Assembly (NCBI GenBank): GCA_018656855.1 | Contig: JABHYP010000429.1 | Coordinates: forward strand, 1-6,990 | Origin: Candidatus Latescibacterota bacterium | GTDB lineage: Bacteria > Latescibacterota > Latescibacteria > Latescibacterales > Latescibacteraceae | Direction: 5' to 3' | Length of the DNA stretch: 6,990 bases | Shown: one piece after another, positions 6,573 to 6,990 of the stretch | Layout: the number at the start of each line of letters is the position of its first letter | Numbering within the stretch: the first letter of the stretch is position 1 | The notes under the pieces: generated by a model | The model's input: the letters and a program-made list of their open reading frames with translations, nothing else | What the model was told of the DNA's origin: nothing | Database searches by the model: none | Program-made: the position numbers and the translations under genes

Positions 6573-6730
6573 CTATAGCTATGTATAGTATAAAATGGCA
6601 TGGTATCGGGTAACAGGTAGGATGGATGTTCTGAGTCTGAAAAGAAAAGAGGTAGGGAGTCGTTCAGACATTATGCTATAGACAGCTTTTCATAGCTTTT
6701 ATAGCAGTATAGCTTATTTCCCTCTATAGG
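6573..6730. repeat. Cluster of TATAGC / GCTATA words
   Basis: TATAGC occurs at 6574-6579, 6700-6705 and 6708-6713, its complement GCTATA at 6675-6680, and near variants at 6691-6696 (CATAGC) and 6725-6730 (TATAGG); one more copy lies at 6457-6462. CTATAGC (6573-6579) and GCTATAG (6675-6681) form an exact 7-bp inverted pair bracketing about 95 bp. The words may be degenerate repeats or protein-binding half-sites. AT richness raises the chance level for such words. Confidence 0.35.
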
Positions 6731-6897
6731 TGTATTAAATAATATTAATACTATCCAGTGGGATTATTTCTTATTAGATAGTTTGTTTATTGGTTTTATT
6801 TGGTTATTTGTTTGAAAAATTTATCAGTTATGAAATATAGTTTATTATTAGCCCCTATTCCCCATATTAAATCCGTAAAATGCTTGCGTAATATGTC

Positions 6898-6927
6898 ATA
6901 ACATGTTATTATATAATAAGTAACATG
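6898..6927 (+). promoter_or_regulatory. Operator-like palindrome with adjoining TATAAT box and repeated half-site
   Basis: ATAACATGTTAT (6898-6909) is a perfect 12-bp palindrome. A TATAAT hexamer follows at 6912-6917, and the half-site TAACATG seen at 6899-6905 is repeated in direct orientation at 6921-6927, 22 bp or about two helical turns on. The two copies thus flank the -10 box. TTGCGT at 6884-6889 is a poor -35 candidate with a 22-bp gap. The arrangement fits a repressor or autoregulator site for the gene starting at 6970. Confidence 0.5.
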
Positions 6928-6956
6928 CGCTTATTGCAGACATATTCTGGACACCC

Positions 6957-6961
6957 GGAGG
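6957..6961 (+). promoter_or_regulatory. Ribosome binding site of the edge gene
   Basis: GGAGG lies eight bases before the ATG at 6970. Together with the upstream TATAAT at a sensible distance, it is the main reason for calling a real gene at the window edge rather than a chance ATG. Confidence 0.75.
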
Positions 6962-6969
6962 GTGAAAGC

Positions 6970-6990
6970 ATGAAAGTTGGTTTTGATGGT
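6970..6990 (+). CDS. Start of a plus-strand gene, truncated by the window edge
   Basis: Only seven codons are visible, reading MKVGFDG. The strong GGAGG site with an 8-nt spacer and the candidate promoter and operator upstream support a true start. A short start followed by a beta strand and F-D-G or F-D-A is common at the N-terminus of GT-B glycosyltransferases (family 4), and that would fit a glycosylation gene elsewhere in the window. Seven residues cannot establish a family, so no function is assigned. It is transcribed divergently from the hydrolase gene. Confidence 0.65.

Larger units (their letters stand above)
6253..6969. other. 717-bp AT-rich divergent spacer
   Basis: This segment separates the minus-strand hydrolase from the plus-strand gene at 6970. 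No gene or structured RNA is recognised. It holds candidate promoters at both ends, repeated TATAGC words from 6457 to 6730, a G-rich island at about 6595-6662, and an operator-like palindrome at 6898-6909. The longest start-to-stop frame I examined inside it, 28 codons from 6595, has no ribosome binding site. Its length is large for a simple divergent promoter pair, which leaves room for a lost gene, a non-coding RNA or repeats. Confidence 0.55.

Noticed and set aside
6595..6681. 28-codon frame inside the G-rich island
   Set aside because: There is no Shine-Dalgarno sequence before its ATG, and the translation shows no hydrophobic or toxin-like character.

Overview
The window looks like chromosomal DNA from an uncultured or little-studied bacterium, probably of the Fibrobacteres-Chlorobi-Bacteroidetes (FCB) superphylum or a neighbouring candidate phylum. 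That placement is an inference. It rests on the large DUF2723/GT117-type membrane protein, a geranylgeranyl-reductase-family flavoprotein, a secreted prolyl-oligopeptidase-like hydrolase, and AT-rich spacers carrying short degenerate repeats. Coding DNA is moderately AT-rich and the spacers are much more so. I see no phage, transposase, CRISPR, rRNA or tRNA gene.

Layout: 1-206 is a spacer with a 9-bp tandem duplication. 207-3050 (minus) is a DUF2723 membrane protein with a C-terminal helical/TPR-like tail and a TTG start. 3051-3410 is a spacer with a TATAAT box next to an inverted repeat. 3411-4580 (minus) is a geranylgeranyl reductase-family FAD enzyme. 4581-5070 is a repeat-rich spacer holding five tandem heptamers, two islands of a CACAGATGAA-like decamer and a 28-bp near-perfect palindrome. 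5071-6252 (minus) is an exported serine hydrolase with a C-terminal beta domain. 6253-6969 is a long AT-rich divergent spacer with recurrent TATAGC words, a G-rich island and, near its right end, a 12-bp palindrome next to a TATAAT box. At 6970 a plus-strand gene begins and runs out of the window after seven codons.

The three complete genes point the same way, but spacers of 360 and 490 bp separate them, so they are more likely separate transcription units than one operon. Plausible roles are cell-envelope glycosylation, isoprenoid saturation and extracytoplasmic ester or peptide hydrolysis. They do not form a recognisable single pathway, and I found no convincing new multi-gene system. The best leads are the spacer repeats, the operator-like palindrome before the last gene, and the question of what a geranylgeranyl reductase acts on in this bacterium.
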